Shown here one piece after another: positions 12,320-25,480 of a stretch of 64,000 nt of DNA. The notes beneath the pieces are model-generated. The model was given only the letters and a program-made list of their open reading frames with translations, ran no database searches and was not told the origin of the DNA. Made by a program: the position numbers and the translations under genes. Each line of letters starts with the position of its first letter. The first letter of the stretch is position 1. Source of the stretch: Aphis gossypii (taxonomy: Eukaryota > Arthropoda > Insecta > Hemiptera > Aphididae); the NCBI RefSeq assembly GCF_020184175.1, contig NC_065530.1, positions 39,099,260 to 39,163,259 of the forward strand, in the 5' to 3' direction.

Positions 12320-12550
12320 TCATCTTTCAAATCGGATTTTCAATCCCAATGTCTTTGTATTACAAATAATATTCATATAAAACTTCATTTGTTGTTCTAA
12401 CACCAACAACTTAGTACTAGTATACGCTGTTATATAGGTTTTTAAATAATTTAAATATTTGTTTTCATTTAGCACGCTGTTGGTATGACGTATGAATTTC
12501 AATGTAGCTTTGTCAGTCAGATACTCAAACAAGGCAACAAATTGTTATCT
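12320..12550 (-). CDS. Unrecognised open frame, possible gene fragment
   Basis: On the minus strand a frame is open from about 12547 to the TGA at 12322-12320 and reads QFVALFEYLTDKATLKFIRH near its start, then continues with Leu/Lys-rich helical-looking sequence to ...KTLGLKIRFER. There is no ATG near the start (first Met about 50 codons in), so it would have to be an internal or terminal exon or a fossil. The composition is less Ile/Asn/Tyr-biased than chance AT frames nearby. A transposase or effector fragment is possible, but no signature residues are visible. Confidence 0.17.
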
Positions 12551-13211
12551 CAGTAAAATTATCTTTGAAATCATCTTTCGCTTCCATTCATTGCGCATGT
12601 AATACGATTTGAAAACTTTTATCGTGAATATTTTATAAGGAACATTATAAAAAGATGCCATAATTTTATCGCAAACTTAATTTTTGTTTAAATACCTACT
12701 GTTTTTTCTTTGTTAACGGAATATTAATATAATATAATGAATATATTATATCGTATACTTACATTATTTGAAATAATTATAGCTTAATAAAAGCAAAAAT
12801 TTAAGATAACAATTTAAATTTTAGATTACTACTAAAAATTAAAGAACAACTTTAAAATCTATATACCTAATATGTTAATTTTACATGTTATAAATTGAAA
12901 ATATATTCTCCATCATCGTTTATTTTTGTATAAGCCACAATAAGTACCATAAGTACTATTTATATTAATGTATCAATGTTATGTTATCTATTGAAAATCT
13001 AATAAATAATGAGTAATGACACACAATATTGTCAGGATAATATTATAGCTTACAAGTAGTTCTTACTGTTTCTTTGTGTTAAAACAAAAATTATTAACAT
13101 ATTACAAAAATAAAACTGAGAAATTTGGTGATTATAATAAGTTATTTTTAGAGTTTTACTCCCAGTTTATCTATTTAAGCACCCCTTCACCTCTTTGAAC
13201 AAGGATTATAA

Positions 13212-13454
13212 ATGGATAAGATTCGTGACGGGTATTTTATGGTTAGCTGTCTAACAGAAAACAGATTTTTTTTGTTTGTTAAAGCTGTCTCGTTATACTG
13301 GGTAAGCAAAAGCGAACATTGTTTTGGTCATCTACTCATCTATCCAAGAAGTATCCGACGTGGATTATCCTTTAACAAAAAAAAGGGTGTGTATTCAATT
13401 TGGTATACCTTGACCCAAGACACAATAGAAATTACATCATTTGCTATACAGTAG
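13212..13454 (+). CDS. Orphan 80-codon ATG open frame
   Basis: The ATG at 13212 sits in a favourable context (ATAAATGGA) and opens MDKIRDGYFMVSCLTENR, continuing 80 codons to TAG. The protein has no N-terminal signal sequence and no obvious membrane helix. Several Cys, Trp and aromatic residues lie in a basic background. A GTAAGC word inside it (about 13302) could be a donor. No homologous family is recognised, and a single unspliced 80-codon frame in 64 kb of AT-rich DNA is not far from chance expectation. Confidence 0.2.
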   Translation: MDKIRDGYFMVSCLTENRFFLFVKAVSLYWVSKSEHCFGHLLIYPRSIRRGLSFNKKKGVYSIWYTLTQDTIEITSFAIQ

Positions 13455-13459
13455 GAGTA

Positions 13460-16400
13460 TTTATACTGTATTCACCTTTTTTTTATGTTTTCCTATTTTA
13501 TACTTATTAATATTAAATGCATTAAAACATTCAATAGTTACTTATTTAAGAATAAAACAGAAATTCGTAATAATATTTCTAAATATCAGAATTAGACATT
13601 ACGTTATATAATATACTTATTACTCGTTTTATATAAACTATGACTTAAATATTAAAGTATATTATTTTTTTTATTTTATTTTTTACTTTAAACAACTAAC
13701 TGGTTTTTGAAAATTTAAGGAAGCTATCTGTAATAATAAGGTTTGGACTATAAAACATTTATCATTTTTTTGTATTCTATTATAAGTTAGGTATGTAGTT
13801 ATCAGTTTATCACACTCAATACTTACTAGCAAATAAACATTTCAGTAGTGCGTATACAGTAATCCCCAAAACTATATGAGAGAACCGTATAATATATTAT
13901 ATTCGAATCGAATGAAATATACTCGAATGCCGATGTCGTACAAATGGTATGTATATACATTTTTACAGACGATAGTTCACGTTCGTTATAAATATTAAAT
14001 AATATTTATCTTAGTAGTTACATCATGTAGTATTATACATGCATATTACATGTGGGGGCATATATGAATATTATATGTATATGATATATTATTAAATACT
14101 CATATGTCGATGTTTATTTTTTAAACTGCAGTACACTTTTACAATAACCCTATGTAGAATTTTAGACAATCTATTTTATTTTTTTTTGTTAACATTTGTT
14201 CACACTTATTAATGGTATAAAGTAATAACTAATTTCTGATAATAACTACACGCTAATTGGATTTAGGTGCTAGACTCGTTTGGTATAATAAGAAGCAAAG
14301 CCAAATGAAATAATCAAATATGCTGGCTGAATACTAATGTTTGTATTAAAATGTGTTTTAAATTATACACTCGGCTAGTTGACTAGTATTAATGGTTTTA
14401 GTTAGAGTTTTAGCACTCAACCTAATGAATATAAAAAATGTTTATTATTCAATTTAATAAAAATATTTTGTAAATTATGTCTAGTGACGATGTAATAAAT
14501 ACGTAGGGTACTGTTGAAAAAAATTATATGATTTAATAAAAAAGTTCTAAATTAACTGCAATACATAATATTATATACCAATAATTGTGCCTATAATTTT
14601 TTTTTTTAAAGAAAAAAACTGTTTTTACTTTTTATTTAATGTAAAATAATGTTTTGAATAAAATTACTAATTAAATAATTAGGTACATATATTATACTTA
14701 TTTATTTTATTATCATAAATAATTGTTTATAGGTATGGAGTAATTGTGTAAATATTACATAGAGCATATAAATAAAAATGAAAAATCACACAATTTGAAA
14801 GTTTTAAAAGTAAAAAACTCTCTTAAAACGATTCTATCATAATAATGTTAGCAATTATGAAATACTTTCAACCGATAAAAATAATTATATTATTCAATAA
14901 AAATGCGATAATCATGATTAAAAAATAATAAATCGGAATAAATGGTAATAATTGGTAATCAGTAATAATAATGTATTACATAAACTAATAATTACCTATT
15001 ACTTATCAAGAAAATCTATCCGGTCACGTAGACCAATAGAAATTATATTATATTTTTAAAAATAAACATTAAAATGTATTGTTTATAAACATGATAATAC
15101 AATATAATATATAAAACATCAATTAATACATTTTATTATTTAATACAAAATTAATTTTGAGTGGAGACAGCGCTCAGCCTAAATTTCTAGGGTATATTTT
15201 ATTACAGATATAAATGTTATTTGTTATAAATAATTTATTCCAAGTTTAATGATACGGTTAGTTGAACTAACTTTTGACGAAAACAAATCGTAAATATTAT
15301 ATAATATATTATATATTAATTTTATGATCATAATACTATATCTCATATATTATTACTAGTTGTTATTTATCATGCAATTAAGTAAATACCAACGTAGCAT
15401 TTATATTTTATAGAATGGTATGAAATGTATGAATAAGTTCATTGTATAAATATACTGAAATGAATCTAAACAATTTAAACATTTTTGTTATATATAGTAA
15501 ATAATAATATATTCAGTAACGAAAAGTGTCTTGTCCTTACAAATAATATTTGTTAAGTTACAACAAAATTATTATACTATTGTTATTTTTTGTCCAATTT
15601 TGTTTAAACTCGAAATGTCTACATGAAAATTGTGCATTTAAGATATATAGCTGTCTGTAATAAATACTTAGCTGTTTTAAAAATGTTAATGATAATTACA
15701 AAATTATACCAATTTTTTTACTTCAAACGGTTATAAAAGAAAAATGTATTCACCCATGTGTTTCCTCTGCAATATTTAGAATAATTTACATCAGATATTG
15801 TATTAAAGCTTCAATGGTTTTTAATCACAAATAAAAACTTTACCGTACAAAAATTAAAATCGAAAGTTTCAAATGTCTATTTCACAAAAAAGCCAAATTA
15901 TTTGAAATTTAAACTGGTTTCAAGTATAAATTTCGATTTTCTCTCGATTATTTTAAAAATAGGTACCTACCCAGAATATTTAACAATATTTACTATTGAC
16001 CTATTGAGTCCTAACTAGATCAAATTTTCTACAAGGAACTAAAGTTGAAAAACGATTTTCTATAAAAAGTATATACACGTGGCAGGCAAAAAATAACACA
16101 TGATTGTAAAACCATTATATTTATCGCTTCTCTAAAAATCTAAAATGACATAATTATTAAATAAAATGTATTATTTTAAACCATTCAAAAATATTTAATT
16201 TATCAAGACAAATAAAAACATCATTGAGCTGAATGTAAAAATAATAAATGCATTTAACGATAAGTAAGTAATAATATATTTATGATAAGTCGTGGCTTAT
16301 CATATTATTTATGACTCTTTAAAATTGTTGGTGTATGTAAATAAATATAACTAGAATTTAAAAAATATAATAAAATCTTACAAAATACTACGTGAAAAAA

Positions 16401-18090
16401 TGTCCACACGAGAAATAACAAAACAGTTAAACGTTCATGTAATTATGGAAATTGTTGCCGAGAGCATATTAATAAGTATATAATAACACATTAACATGCA
16501 TGTTATACACATATAGGTATGTATAGTATATACACAGTTCTGTTTCGGTCAATATTAGCAGTACTCTATCGATGTTGGTAACTTGTGTAATGTGTTATCA
16601 ACATATTATGTAGATATATGTACCTACCTACATAATTCCAAATGTATCAATTTCGAGTTATTGATAAATCCAATTATTTAAGCTGCAGTATTATAATATT
16701 ATCTTGAATCTTCGTTGTTTTGAATATTAAATTAATAATATATACCTATAGGCTACTAAACAGTTTTTAATAATAATATCTATAATTTGTTCAGTGTTTA
16801 CACGTATGTAATTTTTATTAAACACAGATAGTTGTTCAGTGTTCTAACTGTATAAAATGTCAAAATAATGTTCAATTAAGTGTTAAAATATATGTATTTA
16901 TAATATAGTATACATGTTTCAATTAATTTAATAATATAAAACCAGTTTTAACAAAAATGAAAGGACCAAGAAATTTGTTTGTTGAATTACATTATAGGTA
17001 CATTATACAATTATTGAACAGCTTTCAAAAAACTCAAATATATAATAAAAATTTAAATTTAATTTTTAAATATTATTGATTTGTGAAAGTGGTCAACTTA
17101 AATAAGTAATTATAATAAACATAATACATATATATTTAAAAGATAACGTATAAAATGATTACTCTGTTTTATATTATACTTCTATTTATTATTGTGTTCA
17201 ACAATATTTCCCGTTATGTGATTATTTATTAATTTATTACGAGTCATGTAAATTGTGCTGGTTTTCATTTCAAACAATGGCTCGTATATTATGACAGTAC
17301 GTAGAGCACTATATATCAGTACATACAGTATTATAATATACTGTGTTACTGTGTATACACTTATCGTTAGATTTATCTTTTATGAACATTTAAAAATCAC
17401 ATTAACACTTTAAAAGAATAAACTTTACTAAATTTTTTTTCCATATGAAAATAAATTATTACTTTCTAAAATATAACAATAATACAACACTGTGTTTTCG
17501 TAGAGATGGCCTAAGAATTAAATACTAGGTCTCTATATCCTGTCCAATTATACATAATGTGTTTATCCATTTAATTTATAACTTTTTATTAAATAATTTA
17601 ATATAATTTTCATTGCTATATACTATATAGATTAATAACTATAATAAGTAATGACCATATAATTTTATAAACATATATGTATATACAATTTCCGGTTGTA
17701 ATACTTAAGATTCTGAATAGAGCAATGTATTTTAAAATGATAATAATATGTAATTTTTTTGTCTAAAAACGTTTTTGTAATTAAAAGAAATGCTTTAATT
17801 TTCAACTTAAACGTTGTTTTCCTGTAACAAATTAAATATAGGTACCTAAGAGTCAAAAGAAAAAATCCACAATAATTTTCAATATGCTAAAACTAAATTA
17901 TAAGTACATTCTAAAGTGAAATATATATTTTGGTAGCTTTATTGTATTAAATCTTTTGCAAAATAAAAAACAGAAGTCTTATCCATTAACTTCAAAATAA
18001 CATTAAATAAAATAAATATATGCATACAATATTGTACGGCTATATATTTCCTTTTATTATATAAATAAATTATAAGTAGTTGGAATGTAT
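13460..18090. other. AT desert, nothing recognised
   Basis: This is 4.6 kb of AT-rich DNA with TATAAT/ATTATA words and scattered TAGGTACCTA-type motifs (15961). A 14-bp palindrome at 16492-16505 is within chance expectation. No exon candidate here combines acceptor, open frame and donor. Confidence 0.6.
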
Positions 18091-18096
18091 AAAATA

Positions 18097-18325
18097 CCAA
18101 AAGTGATAAAATTTAATTTTTGCATATTAATATGAATGTTAATTTAAAAAATTGTATGTTAAGTAGTTATTCCAATATTCGTGAAAAATATTACTACACT
18201 GCAGGGAAAGTAACAAAAACAATTAGAAGAGTACCTATTTACAATTTTATTTTGTAATTAATAATAGAAAGTGTATGTGTTATAATGAATTGTTCAAAAC
18301 TTAAATTATTTATAGAACTATATAA
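18097..18325 (+). repeat. Diverged dispersed repeat, copy A
   Basis: This segment aligns colinearly, in the same orientation, with 21643-21875. A shared 20-mer begins ACAATTTTATTTTG at 18241 (21786 in copy B). A shared 16-mer GTATGTGTTATAATGA lies exactly 32 nt further on in both copies (18273; 21818). TATAGAACT follows at 18311 and 21859. Identity over the core is roughly three quarters by eye. The pair is probably two old copies of a transposable element or a local duplication. It has no coding capacity. Confidence 0.75.
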
Positions 18326-19391
18326 AATAAATTCAAACCTACTTTTAATTTTAAAAAGGATATTAGCATTTAATATAAACTACATCACATATCATTTGCA
18401 CATTATAATTGCATGTATATTATATTACATTATATAGGCACAAACGATTCAGACTACAGTGCGTATATTCAAATGAAATTGAAATATTTGTATCATATTA
18501 CTGCTATCTGGCCTCGAGGTTACGAGGGTCAACATTCAACAATAATAATTATTATCTATATGCCATAAATTTACTCTATCTCGTCTATAATAGTATAATA
18601 TAGTTTACTGTCACCGGCGGCGAAATGCAAATAGATTTGGAGTAGATCTACTTAGTAGTTAGTACCACTATAGCACTTGGATTTGGAAGAAATTAAAAAC
18701 ATTTTAAAGCGTAAAGCAAAAATCCTATGCAATATATATTGTTGTAAAGTGATTATCTCATATTCACATTCAAGTTTTACAGTTTAATCATAAAAATGTT
18801 ATAAATGTAAAAACAGAGTAAGCCTTAATACTAATACTTAAAATATTAAATACTGAATGCAGACAAACGCAGAAATTGCCAAAGTCAATTATAATATTCT
18901 TGGTCCTTAGTTCTTCAACCAAATCCTAGGAAAAATTGAGATAGCCAAGAAAAAAGTGTTAAAATGTATAGAAGAATGTATTCTACATAACATATTATAT
19001 TGTAAAAAAAAAAATATATGACAAAAATGTAACAGTCATTAATATTTAATATCATATTAATATTATTAGTAATAGTTTATTACTATAGGTAGAAAAAAAT
19101 CATTGTCAGCCAATAGTTAAGTCGTTGAAACTTATTTTGTATAATAGTAATAATAATAAAAAAAAAAATGCATGGTAAAAAATGTCACATCATTATAAAA
19201 TATCTTCATACCAATACAAGAATTCAGCACTAGGTTGTGCCTTACACTATTTTTAATGTAAAAACGAAATCGGTTTTGTATTTTGACATTTAAAAGTTGG
19301 AAATCCTCCGGGTGAATCGCGTAGTTATGATGTAATGAAGGACTTCTATTAATCTTCAACTATTTGTCAAATATTTAATGAAATTAATAAA

Positions 19392-19625
19392 ATGAATAAT
19401 TCGTTCACTGCAGATGTTGTCTATCCTACGACTCTGCGCCGACGTAATAATATTATGTCGGCGCCATACAATAAATTGAGGTACAAATATTATTTTTTAC
19501 GTTACTTAAACTCGTCGCGATTCAAACACGTAGCTTTTTTTATTGTTCATATTATTATAATAGTTCGATTCCCGGGACCAAAGCTGCTGGACAAATCGAT
19601 AGATCAAAAGCGAGAGACGTCGTAA
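19392..19625 (+). CDS. Unsupported 77-codon ATG open frame spanning a hairpin
   Basis: The ATG at 19392 opens MNNSFTADVVYPTTLRRRNN and runs 77 codons. It encloses the 29-bp near-palindrome at 19436-19464, which suggests the open frame is incidental to a structural or transposon-end sequence. It is followed by the CpG islet. No domain is recognised. Confidence 0.12.
   Translation: MNNSFTADVVYPTTLRRRNNIMSAPYNKLRYKYYFLRYLNSSRFKHVAFFIVHIIIIVRFPGPKLLDKSIDQKRETS
19436..19464. repeat. 29-bp near-perfect palindrome
   Basis: GCGCCGAC at the left end is mirrored by GTCGGCGC at the right end, with an AT-rich palindromic middle. Only the central base and one G/T wobble position break the symmetry. As single-stranded DNA or RNA it would fold into a 14-bp hairpin with almost no loop. 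Confidence 0.85.
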
Positions 19626-19908
19626 TCACGCGGGTGGTATCATATTATTATTTATTACTATTTTGCTTCGGGAAGGCGTAGTGTGATAGAAATTATTATC
19701 ACACTATTTAGTAGGACTCACGAGTAGGAGTAAGAGGCACTGAGCGGCGAGCGCATTATTACTATTATTAAATAGAAAGTGTATTTCGTGCGCGGATATT
19801 TTTTTGTACGCTATATTTCGTAACTATCGTATTATTCGTGTGCCGCATAATATTATAATAATACGCATACACATATTTTTTAACGCGGTTATTATTTGTT
19901 TTAATATA

Positions 19909-19932
19909 TTTATTATTATTATTATTATTATT
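19909..19932. repeat. (ATT)n microsatellite
   Basis: Eight trinucleotide units without interruption. Confidence 0.9.
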
Positions 19933-19988
19933 GAGAATCACTGGTCTCTCCCGCACAAACAATATGCGACTAGTACAGTATAAAAATG

Positions 19989-20011
19989 ATAATAATAATA
20001 ATAATAATAAA
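19989..20011. repeat. (AAT)n microsatellite
   Basis: Seven to eight units, close to the (ATT)n array at 19909, so the two could pair as an AT-rich stem. Confidence 0.9.
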
Positions 20012-20122
20012 GTATATCAGCCGCGGCAGCTTTGGTGGCCGGGGAGAATCGTGTGGTGGTAAACGCGCGTGTGACGACGGTGTAGGCGAAGTCGGCCGAG
20101 GGGGACACGAGAGAAAAAAATA

Positions 20123-20145
20123 TATAATAATAATAATAATAATAA
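20123..20145. repeat. (AAT)n microsatellite
   Basis: Seven to eight units within the CpG islet. Confidence 0.9.
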
Positions 20146-20226
20146 AAGCGGTGCGCGCAACCGACATCTACAACAATCGTCTCTACAACTACGCGCCGCA
20201 CACACGCTGGCAAACGTACGCGCACA

Positions 20227-20245
20227 TCACACACACACACACACG
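20227..20245. repeat. (CA)n microsatellite
   Basis: About nine CA units, followed by an alternating GCACGCACGCGCACGCGCAC purine-pyrimidine stretch able to adopt Z-DNA. Confidence 0.9.
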
Positions 20246-20415
20246 TGACCGTGCACGCACGCGCACGCGCACAACATAATAACCGCTACCTCTGTTCGAC
20301 GACGAGTAGACCGGTGGCGGAATCGGGGCGGGACGGGTCGCGGGTCACGGCACAGGACGGGGGACAAGGCGGGGGGTCAGTGTTATCGTTCGCCTTGTCG
20401 GCCTATTATAATCAG

Positions 20416-20441
20416 CACACACACACACACACACACACACA
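20416..20441. repeat. (CA)n microsatellite
   Basis: Thirteen uninterrupted CA units at the downstream edge of the CpG islet. Confidence 0.95.
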
Positions 20442-20869
20442 AACGTCTAAATAGATTTAACGAACGCGACCGCCGCCGCCGTTGCTTCCGACCGACCGTG
20501 TGGGGTGTTTACCGAAACGTCATTGTTTTTGCACACTTTAATCGCCGGTTAATTACCAACACGCGCCTGCCCGCCAATTCGATTCCTCTTTCATAATATT
20601 TGTTCGGCTTTTATTAGATTCGCTTCATTTTTTTTTTCTCTCTTCTCTTTCTCTCAAAATACCTATACGTACCTACGTTTTATTTTTCCCTTCTCCTCCC
20701 CCCGACGACTCCGACCGCAGTCGTTTTTTCCGTCTGCGATTTTTCCGGTTTGTATACGTTTTGTTTTTACGTACGATATTATATATATTATTATATACAC
20801 CGCGTACGCACAGAGACACGCGGCGCTTTATGACTTTTTATTCTCTCCGACCTTTTTGTACGTGTGTGA

Positions 20870-21640
20870 TATTGTATAATATTATATTTTTATTATTTCG
20901 TACTATCGTCCGTACACGATAATAATATACCTAGTAATAACAATATTATACAGACCTAATAGGAATCACACGTTTTTTCTTTTATGTCGCTTAAACACGA
21001 TTAGTGTATTTTTGCGCCGCCGTCGTTTATTAATAACAGTATATTCTTATTATAGGTACCCTGGTACCCGTACTGCAGTATAATAATATAATATAATATT
21101 GTACAATGATATTTAAATATTCCACGTACTTGTACTGTACCAGACCTACATAATATATTAATAATAATTAGCATTATTTATCATATATTTTAAATGTAGT
21201 ACCATAGGTGTATACCGGGGCAATAATATAACATTAAAAAAAAATTACGTTCCTAATTCGTCTAGGGTAAAGCAACTATTTTGGATAAAATATAGGTGCA
21301 CTATATACACATATTTTTTAAATTCAAAGCTTATTTATATTTAAAAACAGTTTTATTAACATATAATGTGGTTTATTTTGAAAAATTAATTGCATTTCAT
21401 TATAATATTTGATTTTATGCATTAAATTAAATATATATTATGATGAAAATCACTCGTTGCGTGAATCATATTTTAAGTAATCACATATTTTACTTGGTCA
21501 TACTTTTGAGGTAAAACTCATTAATATGATTTTATAAGATATTTGTCATTTATTTTATTGAATTGAATTTATAATTAAAAATGTTAAGTCCCCATTTATG
21601 TACTATAAGTTATAACTATATTATTTAAGTATGGTTGGGT
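20870..21640. other. AT-rich stretch, nothing recognised
   Basis: It contains GGTACCCTGGTACC near 21055 (a small inverted repeat) and short TAATATTA words. No exon candidate. Confidence 0.6.
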
Positions 21641-21642
21641 TG

Positions 21643-21875
21643 CACAAAGTGATATTTAAAACTTATAAAAATGTTTACAATACGCAATTCAAAAAAAAAA
21701 AAAAATAGTAAATTAAATAGCTGCTATATTATTCTAGTATTCGTGTGAAATATTACACGGAGAAAGTAGTAAAAACAATACATAAACAATTTTATTTTGT
21801 AATTAGTGTCTGGACGCGTATGTGTTATAATGACTAATTGTTTAAGACTTAAATGATTTATAGAACTGTATAGAA
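21643..21875 (+). repeat. Diverged dispersed repeat, copy B
   Basis: Partner of the segment at 18097-18325 with the same order and spacing of conserved blocks. It contains an A15 run at 21691-21705 not present in copy A, and lacks about nine bases near 21780 relative to copy A. Confidence 0.75.
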
Positions 21876-21879
21876 GAAT

Positions 21880-24800
21880 CATCATTTATAATCTTAATTT
21901 TTGTGAGCGAAATCCTAGTTTAAACGTATTATGTAAATTCTAAACATTCTCTCTTGTCCTTCTCGTTTTTATTAAACTGAAATCGCTATTTATATAATAT
22001 TTAACACATTCAAAAATTTCACGTAGGTACTCAAATAACGGGTGATAATATGCATCGTTACTCATTTTACGACAACAATTCATAGATAAATACTGACGTT
22101 ACACTGTTTAAAAAAATCCAGTGTGTAATTTAATTTATACATAGTATACCTACTACGTAATATTATCATGTATAACAACACTATATGAGCAAACGAGAAT
22201 AGAAACAATAATTTGTTTCATATTTTTATACAACTGTTGGAATTAAAAGTATATATAGATATTTGCTATGTTATTCACATAATATATCGTTCACTTTGTA
22301 AAACACATTAACGCGATAACATTAAGTTCTAAGTTTTAAATGTATAAATATAAATTATAACTCGTCGCGAGTCATCCGCAAATAATAGATGAGCAGCATA
22401 GTGTCAATGACACCTTTTGACCCCTTTTAACGAAAACAAAAATCAACAAAGCACCTAAGAATAGATAACGATATCACTTCTGACAAATCCTAAATTACAG
22501 TCCCACAAATTACCTATACATATACCGTAAATTTAAATTGTTACTACTTTATTATTATTTATAATTTTTGATATAAAAGTAAAAGTAAAAAAGAAGTTAA
22601 ATATGAATAAATCTTATACAGTTACACCTATAAATAATAAATAGGTATAATACTAATAAATTTCAAATAAATATTCTAAGTACTATATAATGTAATGCGT
22701 CATTTTTAAATTGTTTATAAGAATTATAATCTATAATTCTTTATATAAAACTATAAATTATAATGCAATTGACAATTATTAATTTTTTTTTTTTAATTAT
22801 AATATGTCTTATACTTATGAATAATAGACTACCTACTATTTGTTTTGTATTTACAATATATATATTTTTTTATACGATATCAATTTTACTATTGTACAAT
22901 AATCATAATAACGTATTGATTTAATAAAAATAAATTACTACCCTCGTAAAAAAATTTGTAAAATTAACCAAAGGAAATAACAAAAGCCGGTATTAAGTAT
23001 TATGTGTATATAAAAAACCCCACCAGATGTACAATGAGGATCAACGTAGGAACCAACTATAAATATAAAAGGGGAGCAGACTGAACAATGTGAAAGAGCG
23101 TAATTCGCATAAGGGTAGTAGAAATGATAGAGACTAATATTTAAAGAAAAAGTTTTTTAAATAGTAGAGAGAGAGAGAGATCATAAACTTCTTTAGGAAT
23201 TACCTCATTGCGATAATAAAAAAATATTTGCTTATTTATTTAACTAAACTTAAAAGTTTAAACCAATGCAATATATATAGTACGTACTAAACTAAGTATA
23301 GACGATATTATTGCAGTTCAAACAATTTGTAATATAATTATTTATTAGTAAAACGTTTACAATAATTATAACCCACGGGTTCGAACCTCTTAAGTAAATC
23401 ACAGTGTGTAAATCAGTACAGATTTTATATACACATTATTTTTCTCAATTAATTTTTACATTACGTGAACTGATCATGCAGAAAATTCCCTCGTGGAGAG
23501 GGTTGAACCAATTATTCCGATTATAAATACATTTATTTATAGATAATTTGGTCAACCCAACATTGTTAAAATCGATGAATTTCATAACTGATCAGTTCAA
23601 TGACGTTATCGATCGATCCAAAATCTTATCAACATAGTTTACTCCATTGCTTCTAATCCATTTATCACTTTATAAAGGGGAAGTTAAAGAGCCTGTTGAA
23701 TATTCTAAAATCATAATAATAATAATTAATATAATAAAATGTGTGACTAGGTACTAGTCCTATAACCTATATGAAAATATTGAGAAATAATATTGATTTT
23801 TCCAGTTATGCAATATTAATAGTAAGTATTCGATCGTTGAGTAGGTAATACAGATTAACTACATTATATACCAATATACAGAAAAACAATAAAGAAATTA
23901 TTTAATAGTATTTGTATTGTGTTCATTGAAAATGATTAAATGTAATTCTATGCTTTATCCCAATTAATATTAATTATCACAATATCATCCGCATGTAATC
24001 AAAAGGAATTCACATACCGTGTCTCGCATCTTTATTTTTATCGCTAGTCTATCTATAACAAGTAGATATTTTATTGCGATCGCGTTAAACACAAATATAT
24101 GTAAAGGAATTATTTTTTTTAACAATGTGCAGCACGGTATGTTATAGTATAATAAATATTATTATAATATACCGTGATGTGCAGTTATCTTATTAACTTA
24201 CTCTCAAAATTCTTTTAACAAATGATAAAGAAATGTGCATCATTTTTTTAGATAATTGTTTAATACCTAAAATATTTATGTGTTAAAAACGATTTTTTTC
24301 AATTATAAAATATTCAAGATGAAGATTACGAATTGTTTATGAAAAACCTACATTTAACTTTTTTATAGTTATTAATTTATTTTTAATTAAGATTAAGTTA
24401 AGGCTCAAATAAGTTAAACATTTATTTTATGTTATGAATAAGATAGTTTAGTCCAAGTCTTCCAACAATTCTACGTCTAACTGTATAAGTTTGCAAAAAA
24501 CTAATATATAACCAGAAACTCGGTCGGTGAGTGCTTTTGTTTTACATTTTTTCCACTAGTTTAACTATAAAAGCATTTTCTGCATTTAGTGTTTATTTGG
24601 TCAACAAGTTAATACAAACAAAGTTTCGAAGAATAAACAATACATACGAGAATGTGTTGTAGTAGGTACCTATGTATAAAAGAACATTACTAAATACTAA
24701 TTTTAAAACTTTAGAATTCAATAAATTATATTCTATTAAAGTACCTACCGATTTTACTTGATTAACTGATTAACTAGTATTAAGCTAATTTGATTAAAGC

Positions 24801-25480
24801 TAAAATATATGTATAGGTACAACAATATAATTTTGAAAAAGTTCACATATGGGTATATGAACTACGAAACGACCATTTATTATTGTTACTTCTTAGTTAC
24901 CAATATTATAAGATGAATTTGTTACACGATGATTTATGATGTAACTAATATAATTTGTATTATTTCATTATGTTATACAGACACAACTAATTAGGTATTC
25001 GAAAAGAACAACCAACAAACATAATATTGTATTTGGTTGTATTAAAAATTTAAATATAAGTTAAATTCTCAATCTTGTATTTTTATAATATAATATTATA
25101 TAATAGATAGTCTAAACTATTTATAGTAACTATAACTACAGTATTAATAACTAGGGTTTAGAATTTATTACACTAAAAGTGGTTAAAAGTTAAAACATGC
25201 ATGTGAAAATGAAAATACAATACAATTGAATTACCTAAAATGCTCTAAAATAATAGAAAAACGGAATAAAACCAGTATTATATACATGAAATTATGCATT
25301 TTTTTTTTTTGTAGAATATACATATTATAACGAAATATGCAAAACGATACCTACTATTATTTATATTTAATATCAATATTTCACGAAATATGTATAGATG
25401 TATATCTTAGAAATATAAATTATTCTAAAACCGTCACTAAAAACATGCAAATTCAAAAAGTCCCGAACCCTGTAATATAA
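21880..25480. other. AT-rich DNA with a few structured patches
   Basis: There are no credible coding exons. A (GA)n run lies at 23166-23180. A TATAAAAGG box at 23064 has no matching initiator downstream. An imperfect stem (GGGTTGA at 23500 with TCAACCC at 23552) encloses a 31-nt loop. AACTGATCAGTT forms a 12-bp palindrome near 23586. Confidence 0.5.

Larger units (their letters stand above)
19640..20860. promoter_or_regulatory. Large CpG-rich islet with microsatellites and pyrimidine tracts
   Basis: CpG density is high at 20030-20110, 20200-20280, 20310-20400 and 20455-20580, including several CCGCCG cores, between (AAT)n and (CA)n arrays. CT-rich runs at 20626-20656 and 20683-20703 read as GAGAG-type sequence on the other strand, the class bound by GAGA-factor-like proteins. 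Open frames here are low-complexity and not credible as proteins. The islet is a good place to look for a transcription start or a chromatin element. No precise start is visible. Confidence 0.4.

Noticed and set aside
16492..16505. 14-bp palindrome TAACATGCATGTTA
   Set aside because: A few perfect 14-bp palindromes are expected by chance in a window of this size, and there is no supporting context.
19938..20454. Five overlapping open frames in both directions across the 20-kb islet
   Set aside because: All contain poly-Tyr, poly-Ile or Thr-His runs from microsatellites. High GC lowers stop frequency. None has a credible start or domain.
23064..23072. TATAAAAGG box
   Set aside because: No initiator or downstream element at 25-35 nt and no exon follows.
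23370..23400. GGGTTCGAACC resembling a tRNA B box
   Set aside because: No matching A box, acceptor stem or foldable T stem around it.
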